Below are positions 1 through 9,987 of a stretch of 64,000 nt of DNA, in pieces. Each line of letters begins with the position of its first letter. Positions within the stretch are counted from its first letter, which is position 1. Source of the stretch: Tubulanus polymorphus (Eukaryota; Nemertea; Palaeonemertea; Tubulaniformes; Tubulanidae); assembly GCF_964204645.1 (NCBI RefSeq), contig NC_134033.1, forward strand, positions 558,001 to 622,000. Direction: 5' to 3'. The notes under the pieces are model-generated. The model was not told the DNA's origin. It made no database searches and was given only the letters and a program-made list of their open reading frames with translations. Both the position numbers and the translations under genes were made by a program.

Positions 1-192
1 GACAAGAGCGCCTCCTACCCAAGGAAACGCTAGCTATTATCAGGGTATGCTATTATAGAAGTTTGTCCAGATGGGCAGATTCGTGCTTAAGCTTTCGTGG
101 GCTTAAATCTTCAAAGATAAGTTTCAATTTGTTATTTTGGACGCTATATGGGGCGTACTAATCCCTGTCTGTTGGCCCGGTGCATAACGAGG

Positions 193-453
193 CAGGGGCG
201 GATCCAATTTGAAGGACTGGTCACATCCCAAAACGGCACTTTCCAAAAAGGCAATATGTGTACCCCTACACTGAGCCGCCTGCATTGAATAACTTTTCGT
301 ATCTCAAAACTAGGACACTTTTGATGTCCACAAAGGCAATACATGTATTAGGGACACTACAGCACTGAAATTCACCGATTATCTTTGAAAATGAAATGGG
401 CACTCAAAATTTGATGGGCGTCATCAAGTTCCACCAGTCTGGATCCGTCTGTG
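193..453. mobile_element. MITE-like element with CAGGG termini, copy 1
   Basis: The left end reads CAGGGGCGGATCCA and the right end reads TGGATCCGTCTGTG, which are inverted copies of each other. A second copy at 55223-55430 shares internal words such as CACATCCCAAAA and AAAAAGGCAATA. There is no coding capacity, so it looks like a non-autonomous DNA transposon. CAGGG ends are common in hAT-type elements, but no target duplication was established. Confidence 0.6.
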
Positions 454-513
454 CTTTAGAGCCAATTTGTGTTCTATCTATGAATTAAAACCTTTCTTGT
501 CTCTCTTTCTCAG

Positions 514-756
514 AGCGAGAGAACAAGTGATCGCAGGGTCAAGAGACTGTTGGACTTTCTGCGGTTCGAAGGTGTCGAAACTTTCATAAAGTTTATCCGC
601 GTTTTACGATTAACCGGTCACGGTTGGCTGGCGGACGATATGGACGAAGAAATCGGTTACTTACCGGAAGAGACCGGTAGCGAACAAGATGGCGGCGGAG
701 CTGTCAGCGCCACCGAGGAGGAAGTAAACGAAGCCTTGGAATTTGCTAGAACTAAA
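514..756 (+). CDS. Internal exon of a CARD-like adaptor gene (5' part lies outside the window)
   Basis: An 81-codon open exon runs from a pyrimidine-rich acceptor (ctctctttctcag) to a GTGAGT donor, with phase 0 on both sides. The first half, RVKRLLDFLRFEGVETF followed by IKFIRVLRLTGHGWLADDM, resembles the C-terminal helices of a caspase recruitment domain (pattern LLDxL..G...F..F...L..TGH..LA). The second half is acidic and low in complexity (EEIGYLPEETGSEQDGGG). The next supportable exon is 2940-3236, also phase 0. The N-terminal helices and start codon must lie left of base 1. CARD proteins act as homotypic adaptors in apoptosis or innate signalling; that role is inferred here. It could also be another death-fold protein. 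Confidence 0.5.
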
Positions 757-1251
757 GTGAGTTGTTCGCATATTTAGACGATTTACATTTGCAAATGCGA
801 CCGTAGTTAATCTAATAATTCGTGGAAAAAAGATTAAGCTTTTAAATGTAGATTTAATCATAGCTTAAATCCTCCAAAATCAAAACGGCTTTTCCTTTGC
901 CTTTCCTGCTCATAGCTAGAGTCTAGTAGACCCATCTACGACCAACAAATGCTTATAAACTTATACCAAGAACCTTAATGTCTGATGTGTCTTAGTGTTG
1001 GTTGCACTAAGATCGTAGAGCGACGGAGATCTCTGTGCAGCCAACCACACTTCCAGGACTGGCCGGTGAAATAAACATTAGTATAGTCCTTAACCTGGCA
1101 TTTTACGTATTGTAATTGATTTCAATTTGTTTTAACTTACGATAGAACTCAACACAACGAAGGCTTTAAAAGAAAAAAAAATATACGATTTGAAACAGAA
1201 AAAAAAACTTAGAATGATTCGAAACAGAAGTTTTTTGATCGATTGAATTAT

Positions 1252-1327
1252 TTAACTTTTATGTTTGAGGTTCTCGATGCAACGAAGGCCGCCATCAAAA
1301 AAGTGAAGTCGTTTGAACGCTTAGAAA
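1252..1327 (+). repeat. Dispersed inverted repeat, partner of 4266-4351
   Basis: About 75 bases around ATGTTTGAGGTTCTCGATGC occur again in reverse orientation at 4266-4351 with few differences, mostly substitutions. Both copies stay open in the same frame (MFEVLDATKAAI...KVKSFERL), which hints that the source was coding sequence or a transposon ORF. No acceptor precedes it, so it was not taken as an exon of the surrounding gene. Confidence 0.6.
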
Positions 1328-1459
1328 TTCTGCGTAGTCTCCCGGTAATCACTCTAATTAATTCTACTAATTAATACTATATTCACGGGAAGAAAACTCT
1401 AAAAAACAGTTCCAGCTTTGCTTGAATATCGGTAACGGTGATCCTGATATGTGGTCTAA

Positions 1460-1600
1460 GGGTCGGTTCCATAGTCGAGACTTAAGTCCAAAAGTGGTCT
1501 TAAATCTTAAGACTGATCTTAAGCTGTTAGGTTGGCTATAGAACTAAAATAGTCTTAGACTAGTCTTAAGTCTAAGCCATGACTATGCAACCGGCCCCTG
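1460..1600. mobile_element. Family A palindromic MITE, short form
   Basis: The left end GGTCGGTTCCATAGTC and the right end GACTATGCAACCGGCCCC are inverted repeats. The interior carries CTTAAGACTGATCTTAAG-type words. It is a compact member of the family whose interior is amplified at 2044-2834. Confidence 0.65.
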
Positions 1601-1651
1601 GTGTAGAGAGCTCCTTGTTCTACTGAGGACCTGCCTGTCAAAATACATCTC

Positions 1652-1857
1652 TAAGCTAAATGTACCTTGTTTCTCCGCAGCGGCAGCTTTCGTTACCGGC
1701 AATAGAATTAGTAATCAATTCACTGCCGGGTCTGTTATTGTTATTGTTAGCTTGATCATGATTTTAAGACAAGTAAGTGCACAGGGAAGATAGGACAGGC
1801 GGGCAGCCGGGTGGACTTTTTAGCTAGCAGAAATAAGTAACAAGGTATCATTTAGCT
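1652..1857. mobile_element. MITE family J, copy 1 (TACCTTGTTTCTC ends)
   Basis: It starts near TAAGCTAAATGTACCTTG and ends near CAAGGTATCATTTAGCTA, which are inverted repeats. The interior words GCCGGGTCT, AGCTTGATCA and CAGGG.AGATAGG recur in copies at 38289-38511 and 63719-63949. It is non-coding and sits in the intron between the two CARD-gene exons. Confidence 0.75.
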
Positions 1858-2043
1858 ACCTGTGTATTTTTGACAGGAACGCTTTTAGGACTATCCGGTG
1901 TAAAATGCTTTAACGGTGGCGCAGATGATGAGAGAATCTCCGACGCTTCACTACTAATCTGTTGCCAATACGAAATATTTCCAGTCATGATTTTAATCCA
2001 TTCTATTTGAAAACGAACTTATTTCAACTTATGTGAATCAAAC

Positions 2044-2834
2044 TGGGGCCGGTTGCGTAGTCATAGCTTAGACTTAAGACCAGTCTAAGACCAACTTAGT
2101 TCTATAGTTCAACTTAAGACCAGTCTTAGCTCATTTTGGTTCTACAGCCAATCTAACAACTTAAGACCAGTCTCAGCTCATTTTGGTTCTATAACCAATC
2201 TAACAACTTAAGATCGGTCTAAGTTCATTTGAGTTCTATAACCAATCTAACAACTTAAGACCAGTCTTAGCTCATTTTGGTTCTATAACCAATCTAACAA
2301 CTTAAGATCGGTCTAAGTTCATTTGAGTTCTATAACCAATCTAACAACTTAAGACCAGTCTAAGCTCATTTTGGTTCTACAGCCAATCTAACAACTTAAG
2401 ACCAGTCTAAGTTCATTTTGGTTCTATAACCAATCTAACAACTTAAGACCAGTCTTAGCTCATTTTGGTTCTACAGCCAATCTAACAACTTAAGACCAGT
2501 CTAAACTCATTTTGGTTCTACAGCCAATCTAACAACTTAAGACCAGTCTAAGCTCATTTTGGTTCTATAACCAATCTAACAACTTAAGACCAGTCTAAGC
2601 TCATTTTGGTTCTATAACCAATCTAACAACTTAAGACCAGTCTAAGCTCATTTTTGTTCTACAGCCAATCTAACAACTTAAGACCAGTCTAAGCTCATTT
2701 TGGTTCTATAACCAATCTAACAACTTAAGACCAGTCTAAGCTCATTTTGGTTCTACAGCCAATCTAACAACTTAAGACCAGTCAATACTTAAGACCACTT
2801 TTTGACTTAAGCCACGACTGTGCAACTGGGTCCT
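2044..2834. repeat. Family A element expanded into a 47-bp minisatellite
   Basis: About 15 head-to-tail copies of a 47-bp unit (ACTTAAGACCAGTCTAAGCT, then CATTTTGGTTCTATAACCAA, then TCTAACA) lie between the element ends CTGGGGCCGGTTGCGTAG and CTGTGCAACTGGGTCC. The ends are the same terminal inverted repeats seen in short copies, so the tandem core arose inside the transposon. It lies in the intron of the CARD-like gene. Confidence 0.85.
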
Positions 2835-2939
2835 GTACTCCTATCTGTGGAACTGTTTCAGTCAAGTGCTTTACGTTTTTCTAACGTCATCACTGGACTC
2901 TTTCCAATATATACACGTTATTTCAATCGTATTTTACAG

Positions 2940-3236
2940 CAACTTCCGCCCCGCCGACCTGCACCGATCGATTACGAAGCCATCCGAACTGGTCGTAAAG
3001 ATTCGGCCGACAAACACTTACAGAATCTGATCATGCATTACGACAACGAGAGACAATATTTCACCAGACGATACAAGTACCTGCTGAAAGAACAGCACGC
3101 GCTTGCGCAAATGATGCAAATCAACAACAGACGACAGGAGATCTGCAGACGAAAATTTGCGAACGTTTCCATTCTACAAAAACAAATGGATTATGTTGCG
3201 GCGAAAAACTGGCGCCTCAGATACGGCACGATGTAA
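2940..3236 (+). CDS. Terminal exon of the CARD-like gene: basic helical C-terminus
   Basis: The exon follows the acceptor cgtattttacag and encodes 98 codons plus TAA. Its phase 0 start fits the phase 0 donor at 756. The product begins QLPPRRPAPIDYEAIRTG and continues as a strongly helical, Arg/Lys/Gln-rich segment (YFTRRYKYLLKEQHALAQMM; RRQEICRRKFANV) that could form a coiled coil. No known domain was recognised. Additional exons between 756 and 2940 cannot be excluded, but none was supported. A polyadenylation signal follows at 3394. Confidence 0.65.
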   Translation, partial: QLPPRRPAPIDYEAIRTGRKDSADKHLQNLIMHYDNERQYFTRRYKYLLKEQHALAQMMQINNRRQEICRRKFANVSILQKQMDYVAAKNWRLRYGTM

Positions 3237-3393
3237 GACAAGTCACCCATAAACAAATAACAGATACAGCACCGTCCTAAAAATGAAAACGACGGTTGGA
3301 CTGAGAGAGTTAAATATTCAAATAACTATTTTTTTTGGTTGTATAAACATTTATTTATATTTATATCCATATATTGTTATTTTATTCCGAAAA

Positions 3394-3399
3394 AATAAA
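3394..3399 (+). terminator. AATAAA polyadenylation signal of the CARD-like gene
   Basis: AATAAA lies 158 bases after the TAA stop at 3234-3236 in AT-rich sequence, at a usual distance for an animal 3' UTR. Confidence 0.5.
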
Positions 3400-3569
3400 A
3401 AGGAGGTTTTTATTTTTACTTCATGAAAATAAGCGATTTTAAAAAGCATTCAAATACACTTCAATGCACCGTAACTAGAGCACAACTCAGACCTTGCTGG
3501 GATTGAATCCTAAAAAACTAGGCGTACAGTAAAGGTTTACATTTACAAGACCAGTATCTTGTTTCTACA

Positions 3570-3905
3570 GCGGACCTCGTTATAACGACCTCGGATATAT
3601 AAGTTCCAGAGCTGACAACCTCTTCTAAGAACTGCTATCAGTAACAAATTTAATTTTTTTTTCAGTAACAATTCATTGATATCTGAAAGAAAATGTTCAA
3701 ACGAATCAGTAATCAACAGTAACCCTTCGCTAACATATTTCTTATTCATTTTATATGCATCTATCAAGTCAAATCAGTATTTCTTGTTATGAAATAATTA
3801 CAAACTTACAATTTCGTCCCAGATAAGACAATTAATTATTTTCATACTGGATGCAATGAACTACTGCTTTTGTTCCCGTGAAGTTCGTTGTAACGAGGTT
3901 CAACT
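3570..3905. mobile_element. Pogo/Tigger-like MITE remnant
   Basis: The left part carries GACCTCGTTATAACGACC and the right part TTCGTTGTAACGAGGTTC, an inverted pair of the CTCGTTATAACGA type typical of pogo/Tigger ends. The interior is AT-rich with a short reverse open frame that was not recognised. Boundaries are approximate. Confidence 0.45.
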
Positions 3906-4265
3906 TAAAACCAATCTCAAGACTTAGAACCACGTTAGACTGTGCAGCAGGCAGGCAGCATATGTTCAGACAGTTCAGCACAGGTTAAGCTAGGACAGAG
4001 AGTGATATCAGAGTTGGACAGCCAACCGTAGACAGTTCATAAAGGCATCCTCGCTCGCCAGGGTTTGATTGCCTGTGGTCGCTGCTCACACAAACATAAA
4101 CACTGGACGCAGACCCTTCATTGGCCTATTACACTACCCAAGATATCTTGGGCGGACTGGTTGCCACTCAGCGCCCACCAGTCTATATATTAAGTCAATC
4201 AGGTTTGCTCTATCAATACAACGCATCTGATTGACTGGATATATAGACTGGTGGCCGCTGAGTGG

Positions 4266-4351
4266 GAACCTGTCTAAGCGTTCAAACGACTTAACTTTTT
4301 CTATGGCGGCCTTTGTCGCATCGAGAACCTCAAACATAAAAGTTAGATAAT
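4266..4351 (-). repeat. Inverted copy of the 1252-1327 repeat
   Basis: Read on the minus strand it gives TTTGAGGTTCTCGATGCGAC and GTCGTTTGAACGCTTAGA, nearly the same as the plus-strand copy about 3 kb away. It abuts the 153-bp tandem repeat downstream of SMG9. Confidence 0.6.
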
Positions 4352-4370
4352 TCAATCGACATGGAAGGGC

Positions 4371-4776
4371 AAACCCTGGCAAGTGAGGATGGTTTACACA
4401 CAATAGACAGTTTTGAAGTGAGATTTTAAGGGAGTAATCTATTGTACTCGGCAAATAATTGAAATCTATGAATATGCTGTCCACTCGAGAAATCATGGGC
4501 AGTGTTGTAGACCACGGTAGGGTAAACCCTGGCAAGTGAGGATGGTTTACACACAATAGACAGTTTTGAAGTGAGATTTTAAGGGAGTAATCTATTGTAC
4601 TCGGCAAATAATTGAAATCTATGAATATGCTGTCCACTCGAGAAATCATGGGCAGTGTTGTAGACCACGGTAGGATAAACCCTGGCAAGTGAGGATGGTT
4701 TACACACAATAGACAGTTTTGAAGTGAGATTTTAAGGAAGTAATCTATTGTACTCGGCAAATAATTGAAATTTATG
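4371..4776. repeat. 153-bp tandem repeat overlapping the 3' end of SMG9
   Basis: AAACCCTGGCAAGTGAGG begins at 4371, 4524 and 4677, an exact 153-bp period with about 2.6 copies. The copy nearest SMG9 contains its last codons (EYNRLLP) and TAA, so the gene tail and its 3' UTR were duplicated downstream. Because 153 is a multiple of three, a fortuitous minus-strand frame stays open across the array. Confidence 0.9.
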
Positions 4777-6150
4777 GATACTGTCCCAGGTTCGAGCCGC
4801 GTAATGAAACCAGTTCTTCTCCGAAAGCGTTGTATGAGTTAACAAACTACGCGGAACAGAGTATAACTGATTGCGTAATCTACCGATCAAAAAATCGAAA
4901 CCGGGGTGCCCTCTATATTCGGGTAAAAAAGTCGAATAAACGCTCGAATCGGATTTCGACGCAGATTTCGAATCGTCGTATTTCGGCAACAGGAATAGAT
5001 TCACTCGTTCGTCGTTAAGCTGTAATTTCGATAGCAACGTCTGCCCGTCGCAGGTGGTCACATGACTGCCGCGATAACGCAGTTTCGATTTCTTGAAAAC
5101 TTTCGAGATCGTACGTTCCATCGCCGTGTACGAGGTATAGCTAAAATCCACGGACTCGGCCTTGTTCAATACGAACACTAAATGCGGGTAGTACTCGACG
5201 TGCTCGTCGGCGGCGCCACCCGCCGCGTCCGGCGTCGGCGGTTTCAACATTTCGGCCGTTTGTAGAAATTTCAACAGGAACAAATCGGCGAACCAATCGA
5301 TGGTTACTATGACGACGTTGCAGACGGTGTACATGAACGCGATCGTCTGCAACGAGCGGATCTCGTGGTAGTTCTCGGCAGACGTAAATTCCGGCGGGAT
5401 TTTCTTCTCGCGGTCGATCAAATCGAACAGAACCGACGAACTGAGAACCGGTTGCGTGTCCAACAGGATCACGCGTTCGCTCGTGACGTACATGTCGATA
5501 CCGCTCGTCTGATGACCGCTCGATCCGAGTACCGCGCCGGTCGCCGGCTTGAATACCGGCGGCGTCGACCCGTTTCGCCAACCAGCCAACGACGCCATAA
5601 CAGTCGACTTACCGACGCTCTGCGGACCGATCACGCCGATTACTAGATACTCCGTTTGGTCGACTAACATTTCCATTCCCATATCGCTCCACTGCATCGA
5701 CTCGTCGACCAGTTTAACCGATTGACTGATTTCGGGTGGTGGAGCCATCCTCGATTGCGGCGTGCCGTCCGATAGCGGTATGAATGATTTCTGGATACGG
5801 TACGAGTCCGGCGCGGCCGCTGCAGCAGCGCCACCGTGTGGATCCTCACGCATTTTAACGATGATCGGTCGATCGACTGGTTTACCGGTCGACGCGCCGG
5901 GTTGACTCGTTTCCTCCGCTGAATCGTGACGATCGGGTTTAGCTAGAATAATAGGAGTCCGCGTCGGAGTCAGCGGAGTCGTCGCGGGAACGGGAGTCGA
6001 CTCACGGGAGTCAGCAGCAGCCGTAGAGTCTTTACGCGACGATCCTTTCACGGGAGTTTGTTCTCTTTTTGGATGGCGTCTGCGTCTCCTGCGGCCGCGG
6101 TCCCCACTCGCCCCTCCTCCACTCCGGTCTGCATCGGCATTGTCAGACAT
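4732..6150 (-). CDS. SMG9: SMG9, nonsense-mediated decay factor (SMG1 complex subunit)
   Basis: The 472-residue product is recognisable from its C-terminus (EKNWFHYAARTWDS...AEYNRLL) and from the blocks SVKLVDESMQWSD, GNQTSGID-like HQTSGIDMYVTSERV, LDTQPVLS and EYYPHLVFVLNKAE. The N-terminal 140 residues are disordered, with a run of arginines at 20-25. A G-domain-like fold follows, with a P-loop GPQSVGKS at 175-182, DTQP at 231-234 and NKAE at 329-332. SMG9 pairs with SMG8 and regulates the SMG1 kinase that phosphorylates UPF1. The CDS is uninterrupted, although vertebrate orthologues are split by many introns. An acceptor (ttattttttcag) shortly upstream of the ATG suggests a 5' UTR intron. 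Length is close to the human protein (about 520). Confidence 0.96.
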   Translation of the reverse strand: MSDNADADRSGGGASGDRGRRRRRRHPKREQTPVKGSSRKDSTAAADSRESTPVPATTPLTPTRTPIILAKPDRHDSAEETSQPGASTGKPVDRPIIVKMREDPHGGAAAAAAPDSYRIQKSFIPLSDGTPQSRMAPPPEISQSVKLVDESMQWSDMGMEMLVDQTEYLVIGVIGPQSVGKSTVMASLAGWRNGSTPPVFKPATGAVLGSSGHQTSGIDMYVTSERVILLDTQPVLSSSVLFDLIDREKKIPPEFTSAENYHEIRSLQTIAFMYTVCNVVIVTIDWFADLFLLKFLQTAEMLKPPTPDAAGGAADEHVEYYPHLVFVLNKAESVDFSYTSYTAMERTISKVFKKSKLRYRGSHVTTCDGQTLLSKLQLNDERVNLFLLPKYDDSKSASKSDSSVYSTFLPEYRGHPGFDFLIGRLRNQLYSVPRSLLTHTTLSEKNWFHYAARTWDSIHKFQLFAEYNRLLP

Positions 6151-6159
6151 TTCTCTACG

Positions 6160-7100
6160 TCTCTCTCTAAAATATCTGAAAAAATAAGCATCAAATATTC
6201 AATGAATGTACTGCTGCACTGGTCCTTCTTGTTGCTTGCACCGTTGCAGCTTGGCCTAGTCTTGAGTCTAGTCTTTCAAAATATACTGATTTTCTCTTTT
6301 CGCATTAGGTCATTAATCCCCACCTGTTTCAACTTAAGATAGTTAGGAAAAATCGTCTTGAATTCTTCGCCGGTTTATCTTCGTAATAAAAATTCCTTAA
6401 TTTACATTTGTTTCGAACCCGGAAGTGATGGTGGCTACTCGTTCGTAGACGGTTGGCGACGTTAGGTTGTGTATAAAACCCGGCTGGACGATTTCATGAA
6501 AATCCAATTACGCTACGTAGGCTCAACCGAAAATGATTTGAAGGGGAGGAGGGGGCGGACGGGCAGCAGTTTAATTCACCAAGTCCAGGGGCCCAGTTCC
6601 ACAAAAAAAACTCAAATTCATGGTGTTAATTGCTATTGGTTACTTCGTATTTTCATATGAGGACAACAAGTCAAACTAAGGCCAGGAACCTGTGCGGTGG
6701 ACTCATGCTTTCAATACAAACTGGGCGGCCCCGATTTATATCTTAGATATTGGCATTTAAAACGCCGAAGTCATTTCCACGCAGAAAACAGATTAAGTTA
6801 CTTCGACGAGCTAATGGATTAGAAATAAATTCGATCCCTCAGTTCACACCATCACTCCCTCCTCTCCCAACCCCCCCCCCCCTAATCAAATTAGAGTAAA
6901 ACGACTCATGCGATCGATCAGATTTACCCGAATGAATATCCACTGACAAAAAGTTTACTAATGGAAATTTCATACCATTCAAACTTGCAAACCGCAAACG
7001 GTCGAGTCACTGTACTACGAACCACAGTGCCGACTCAATATATACTGCAACTAAGTCACAATCTCCATATGACGTCATCAAATAGGCTTATCATACATCT
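6160..7100. other. Intergenic stretch between SMG9 and the GPCR
   Basis: It holds the presumed divergent upstream regions of both genes. A fragment starting GGGGCCCAGTTCCACAAAA near 6588 shares the terminus of the family C/D/E palindromic elements. A short poly-C run lies near 6870-6883. No gene is supported. Confidence 0.5.
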
Positions 7101-7314
7101 TTGATTGTCATCATTTTATAGACTCCGGTGGCGACTGCTGCAGTCGCGTAGAGAGTATTCACTGTTAACAGGGTCCGATCTAAGCACGGGACAATTAGGT
7201 TATCATTATCACTTGTCACGGCGTCGGGCTAGTGCAATTTTACGTCACAAAGCTTCTTTTCCCACTCGATACAACGCCTGTTACTGGAGCGACTGCGTGT
7301 TGCTCTCGCGAACG

Positions 7315-8271
7315 ATGAACGTCTCAACGATGAACACGGCGGGTCATAGAATACGCGTTAACGCTGATAACGTGATTACGTACGGCGTTTTACCGGTGAC
7401 GTTCCTGTTCGGTTCGGTCGGCAACGTCATCTCGTTACGGATTTTGACCGCTCGAAAATTCAACTTCTTAAAAACGTCGGTCGGCGTTTATCTAACGGCG
7501 CTTGCGTTCGCTGACGTTAACGTCACTTGCGTTTACGTTCCGGTGTTATTCGTACGGATTTATTTCGATCAGCTCGTTCTGTCGCACGGCTTCTGTAAGG
7601 CGTACGAGATACTGGGCAGTGGCGCCATCTCTACGTCGAATATGCTACTAACGTTGATGACGTTTGACCGGTACTTGGTGGTGCGATTTCCGTTAAAAGC
7701 GAAGTCAATTTGTCGCCCTCGTAAAGCGTCCAAAATCATCTCGGTTTTACTAGTAGTTCAAGCTTTGCGCCTCGTACCCCAAGGCGTCCTGTCCGGGGTC
7801 GGCGATAACGCACGCGGATTGGACTGTTTCTCCAGATACGACCCAACCATACCCGCCATCTACGAACAGATATTCACCGTTCTGTCGAACGCCATTTTCT
7901 CTTTGATTTTACCAGTGTTTTTCACGATTGGCGCCAATTTAGCGATGATTTACTCCTTACAATCGCAGCGTTCAGAGATCAAACACAAATTATCGACTCA
8001 ATCTAAAGATTCGTCTTTAAACTTTTTAGTTTTAGTAATTTCAGTAGTTCTTGTGTTGACCCATTTACCCAGGCTCATCTACTATTTCCATATTTGGGCA
8101 TATGACGTATTTCGGTATATGGGAGGAGCTACGCTTTATTTTTTCGAGCACGTTTTGTATTATTGTTCCGAGTCGTTGATTCTCACGAATTCGGCCGTCA
8201 ATTTCTACGTTTATTGCTTGAGCTCGCGACGATTCAGAGTCGGCGCTAAATCGTTGTTCTGTCGACGATAG
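7315..8271 (+). CDS. Class A (rhodopsin-like) G-protein-coupled receptor, orphan
   Basis: The 318-residue single-exon product has seven hydrophobic segments. TM1 is about 20-43 with GN at 36-37, TM2 has LAFAD at 63-67, Cys94 opens TM3, and DRY is at 118-120 (TFDRYLVVRFP). ECL2 has Cys171, TM5 is about 188-212, TM6 about 234-258, and TM7 ends NSAVNFYVY at 292-300, a variant of NPxxY. TM6 has THLP where CWxP is usual. There is an NxS/T glycosylation site at Asn2, and the C-tail is short and basic. The start at 7315 is the first ATG; the frame extends upstream without one. Lophotrochozoan peptide-receptor families have this look, but no ligand can be assigned. A leader exon upstream is possible. 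Confidence 0.87.
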   Translation: MNVSTMNTAGHRIRVNADNVITYGVLPVTFLFGSVGNVISLRILTARKFNFLKTSVGVYLTALAFADVNVTCVYVPVLFVRIYFDQLVLSHGFCKAYEILGSGAISTSNMLLTLMTFDRYLVVRFPLKAKSICRPRKASKIISVLLVVQALRLVPQGVLSGVGDNARGLDCFSRYDPTIPAIYEQIFTVLSNAIFSLILPVFFTIGANLAMIYSLQSQRSEIKHKLSTQSKDSSLNFLVLVISVVLVLTHLPRLIYYFHIWAYDVFRYMGGATLYFFEHVLYYCSESLILTNSAVNFYVYCLSSRRFRVGAKSLFCRR

Positions 8272-8348
8272 AATTCGGAAAAAAGGGAAATTACCGACAG
8301 TGAAAGGAAACCAGGATTCGATCTCCCGCAACCTCGTGACTGCCAGTC

Positions 8349-9800
8349 GAATACGAATACGAATACGAATACGAATACGAATATTTATTACACTCCAACC
8401 ATTTCCATGGTATATGGAGGAAAAGAAACAGTATTTACAATTATTTACAAAAACAGTAGATAAAAGCACTTTGAAACATAACAAACGTTATTTACAACAT
8501 ACTATTTACACACACTACCGGAGGGATCTATATACATCCAGACCTAATTTGATAAATTTAGCAAGTTTAAAAGTTGGATTTTTTAAAACATCAAGATTCC
8601 GAAAGGTATTTGAATTTAGGTAGCTTTCACGGAATACGGTAAGTAATTTACAGTCAAAAATGAAATGTAGTTCGTCGCCTAAAACGTTACAGGTGGGGCA
8701 TAATCTATCGGTTCTCAGTAGATGGAGATTTGACAATTTATTTACAGGTAGGAGATAAGACCCAATCCTGAACTGGAATAAGCTGGTCACTAAGTCGTCA
8801 TCAAGCCGATTTATATAGTTTTCAAATTTGATATCCTTCTTATATTGTCTAAAATTAATGTATAACGGGTTATTATTTAGCCTAAATTCTGTCTCTTGCA
8901 CATGCTGATCACGGAGTAAACGGTGTAATTGTTTTGGAGAAGTCCTAGAGTTTACCATAGATTGTTGTGTCCATATATACGAAAGGCCACAGTCATCAAA
9001 AGTCTTCTTAATAAATAACAGCAGGGGCTCTTAAACCTATCATTCAGATATAAACTATAAGATATCTTATAGAGAATTGAACTAAGTTTACTTTGTTTGC
9101 ACTCTATCGTTTTGACCCAAAAATTAATCATTCTACGCTTTACGCTTATATACATAGGATAACGTCCTAACTCCGCTAATACTTGAAGGTTATGGGAATA
9201 TTTTGTAACTTTCATGATAATTTTACAAAATAAACAGTGGAGGTTTTCTAATAAGTCAAGGTTTTCATATCCCCAGATTTCGCAACCGTACAACGCGATA
9301 GGAGCGACGCACATGTCAAATAGTTTAAACATTACATCTACTGGAAGTTTCAAACGTCTGCCCTTTTGAATAATAGAATACATAGCTTTCATAGCTTTAT
9401 CATAGAGAAATTTTTTTGCTTTAGCGAAACTACCGTTCCAATTGAATTTCACTCCGAGATACACATAATCCTCAACTAACTCTAACTCCTGATTACCGAA
9501 CATGAATTTCGAAATACGCTTAATCCTACTTTTACTTCGAGCGAAGACTAATATTTTAGTTTTATCAACATTCACCGTGAGGCCGTTGTCGGCGCAATAT
9601 TCAAATAATGTATCCAAATGTGACTGGAGAGATTCCTCATCTTCAGCAAGAATGACTGTGTCATCCGCATAAAGGATAATGAATAAGTTAAGTAAAGTCC
9701 CTAGTTCTGGGTCACAATTCACATTAAGCTTTTCAATATACGACAAAGTTGGTTTACCGCGCGTAGCAAAAAAGTCTTCAATGTCGAAGATTTTTGTCCA
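8349..9800 (-). mobile_element. 5'-truncated non-LTR retrotransposon (LINE) with hexamer tail
   Basis: The minus strand encodes the C-terminal half of a reverse transcriptase. The catalytic block is FIILYADDTVILAED, followed by GLTVNVDKTKILVF, EDYVYLGVKFNWNG and YGCEIWGYENL, the usual order in CR1/Jockey/I-type LINEs. The frame (9809-8952) is interrupted near 9000-9010, where a one-base shift moves coding into the next frame (IKKTFDDCGLSYIWTQQ). That frame ends with a C-x2-C...H...C knuckle (CPTCNVLGDELHFIFDC) and a stop at 8515. The 3' end carries about five ATTCGT hexamers (8349-8382). Everything upstream of the YADD region is missing, so it is a dead insertion just downstream of the GPCR. 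Confidence 0.88.
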
Positions 9801-9981
9801 CAGCGCCACCTAGCGAGTCATTACAATTATTTCATTTGCGATTGGCCAACTTTCTACATAAATTAACGAGTGATTCTATATAGGCTATAATGTTATATTG
9901 ACCCATCGTCTTATCCACGCATCGACCAGATACGGAAAAAATAACGCCTAAACTTTGTGTAATTTCGTTATTATATATCTT

Positions 9982-9987
9982 TTTATT
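9982..9987 (-). terminator. Candidate polyadenylation signal of the first Gly-rich gene
   Basis: AATAAA on the minus strand lies about 200 bases beyond the stop at 10188, downstream of a putative 3' UTR intron (donor after 10173, acceptor before 10072). Confidence 0.4.

Noticed and set aside
4134-4760. A 208-codon minus-strand frame next to SMG9
   Set aside because: It is kept open by the 153-bp (51-codon) tandem repeat of the SMG9 tail. No start context or homologous domain was seen.
7105-7314. N-terminal extension of the GPCR
   Set aside because: The open frame upstream contains no ATG, and the residues (RLRWRLLQSRREY) do not look like a receptor N-terminus.
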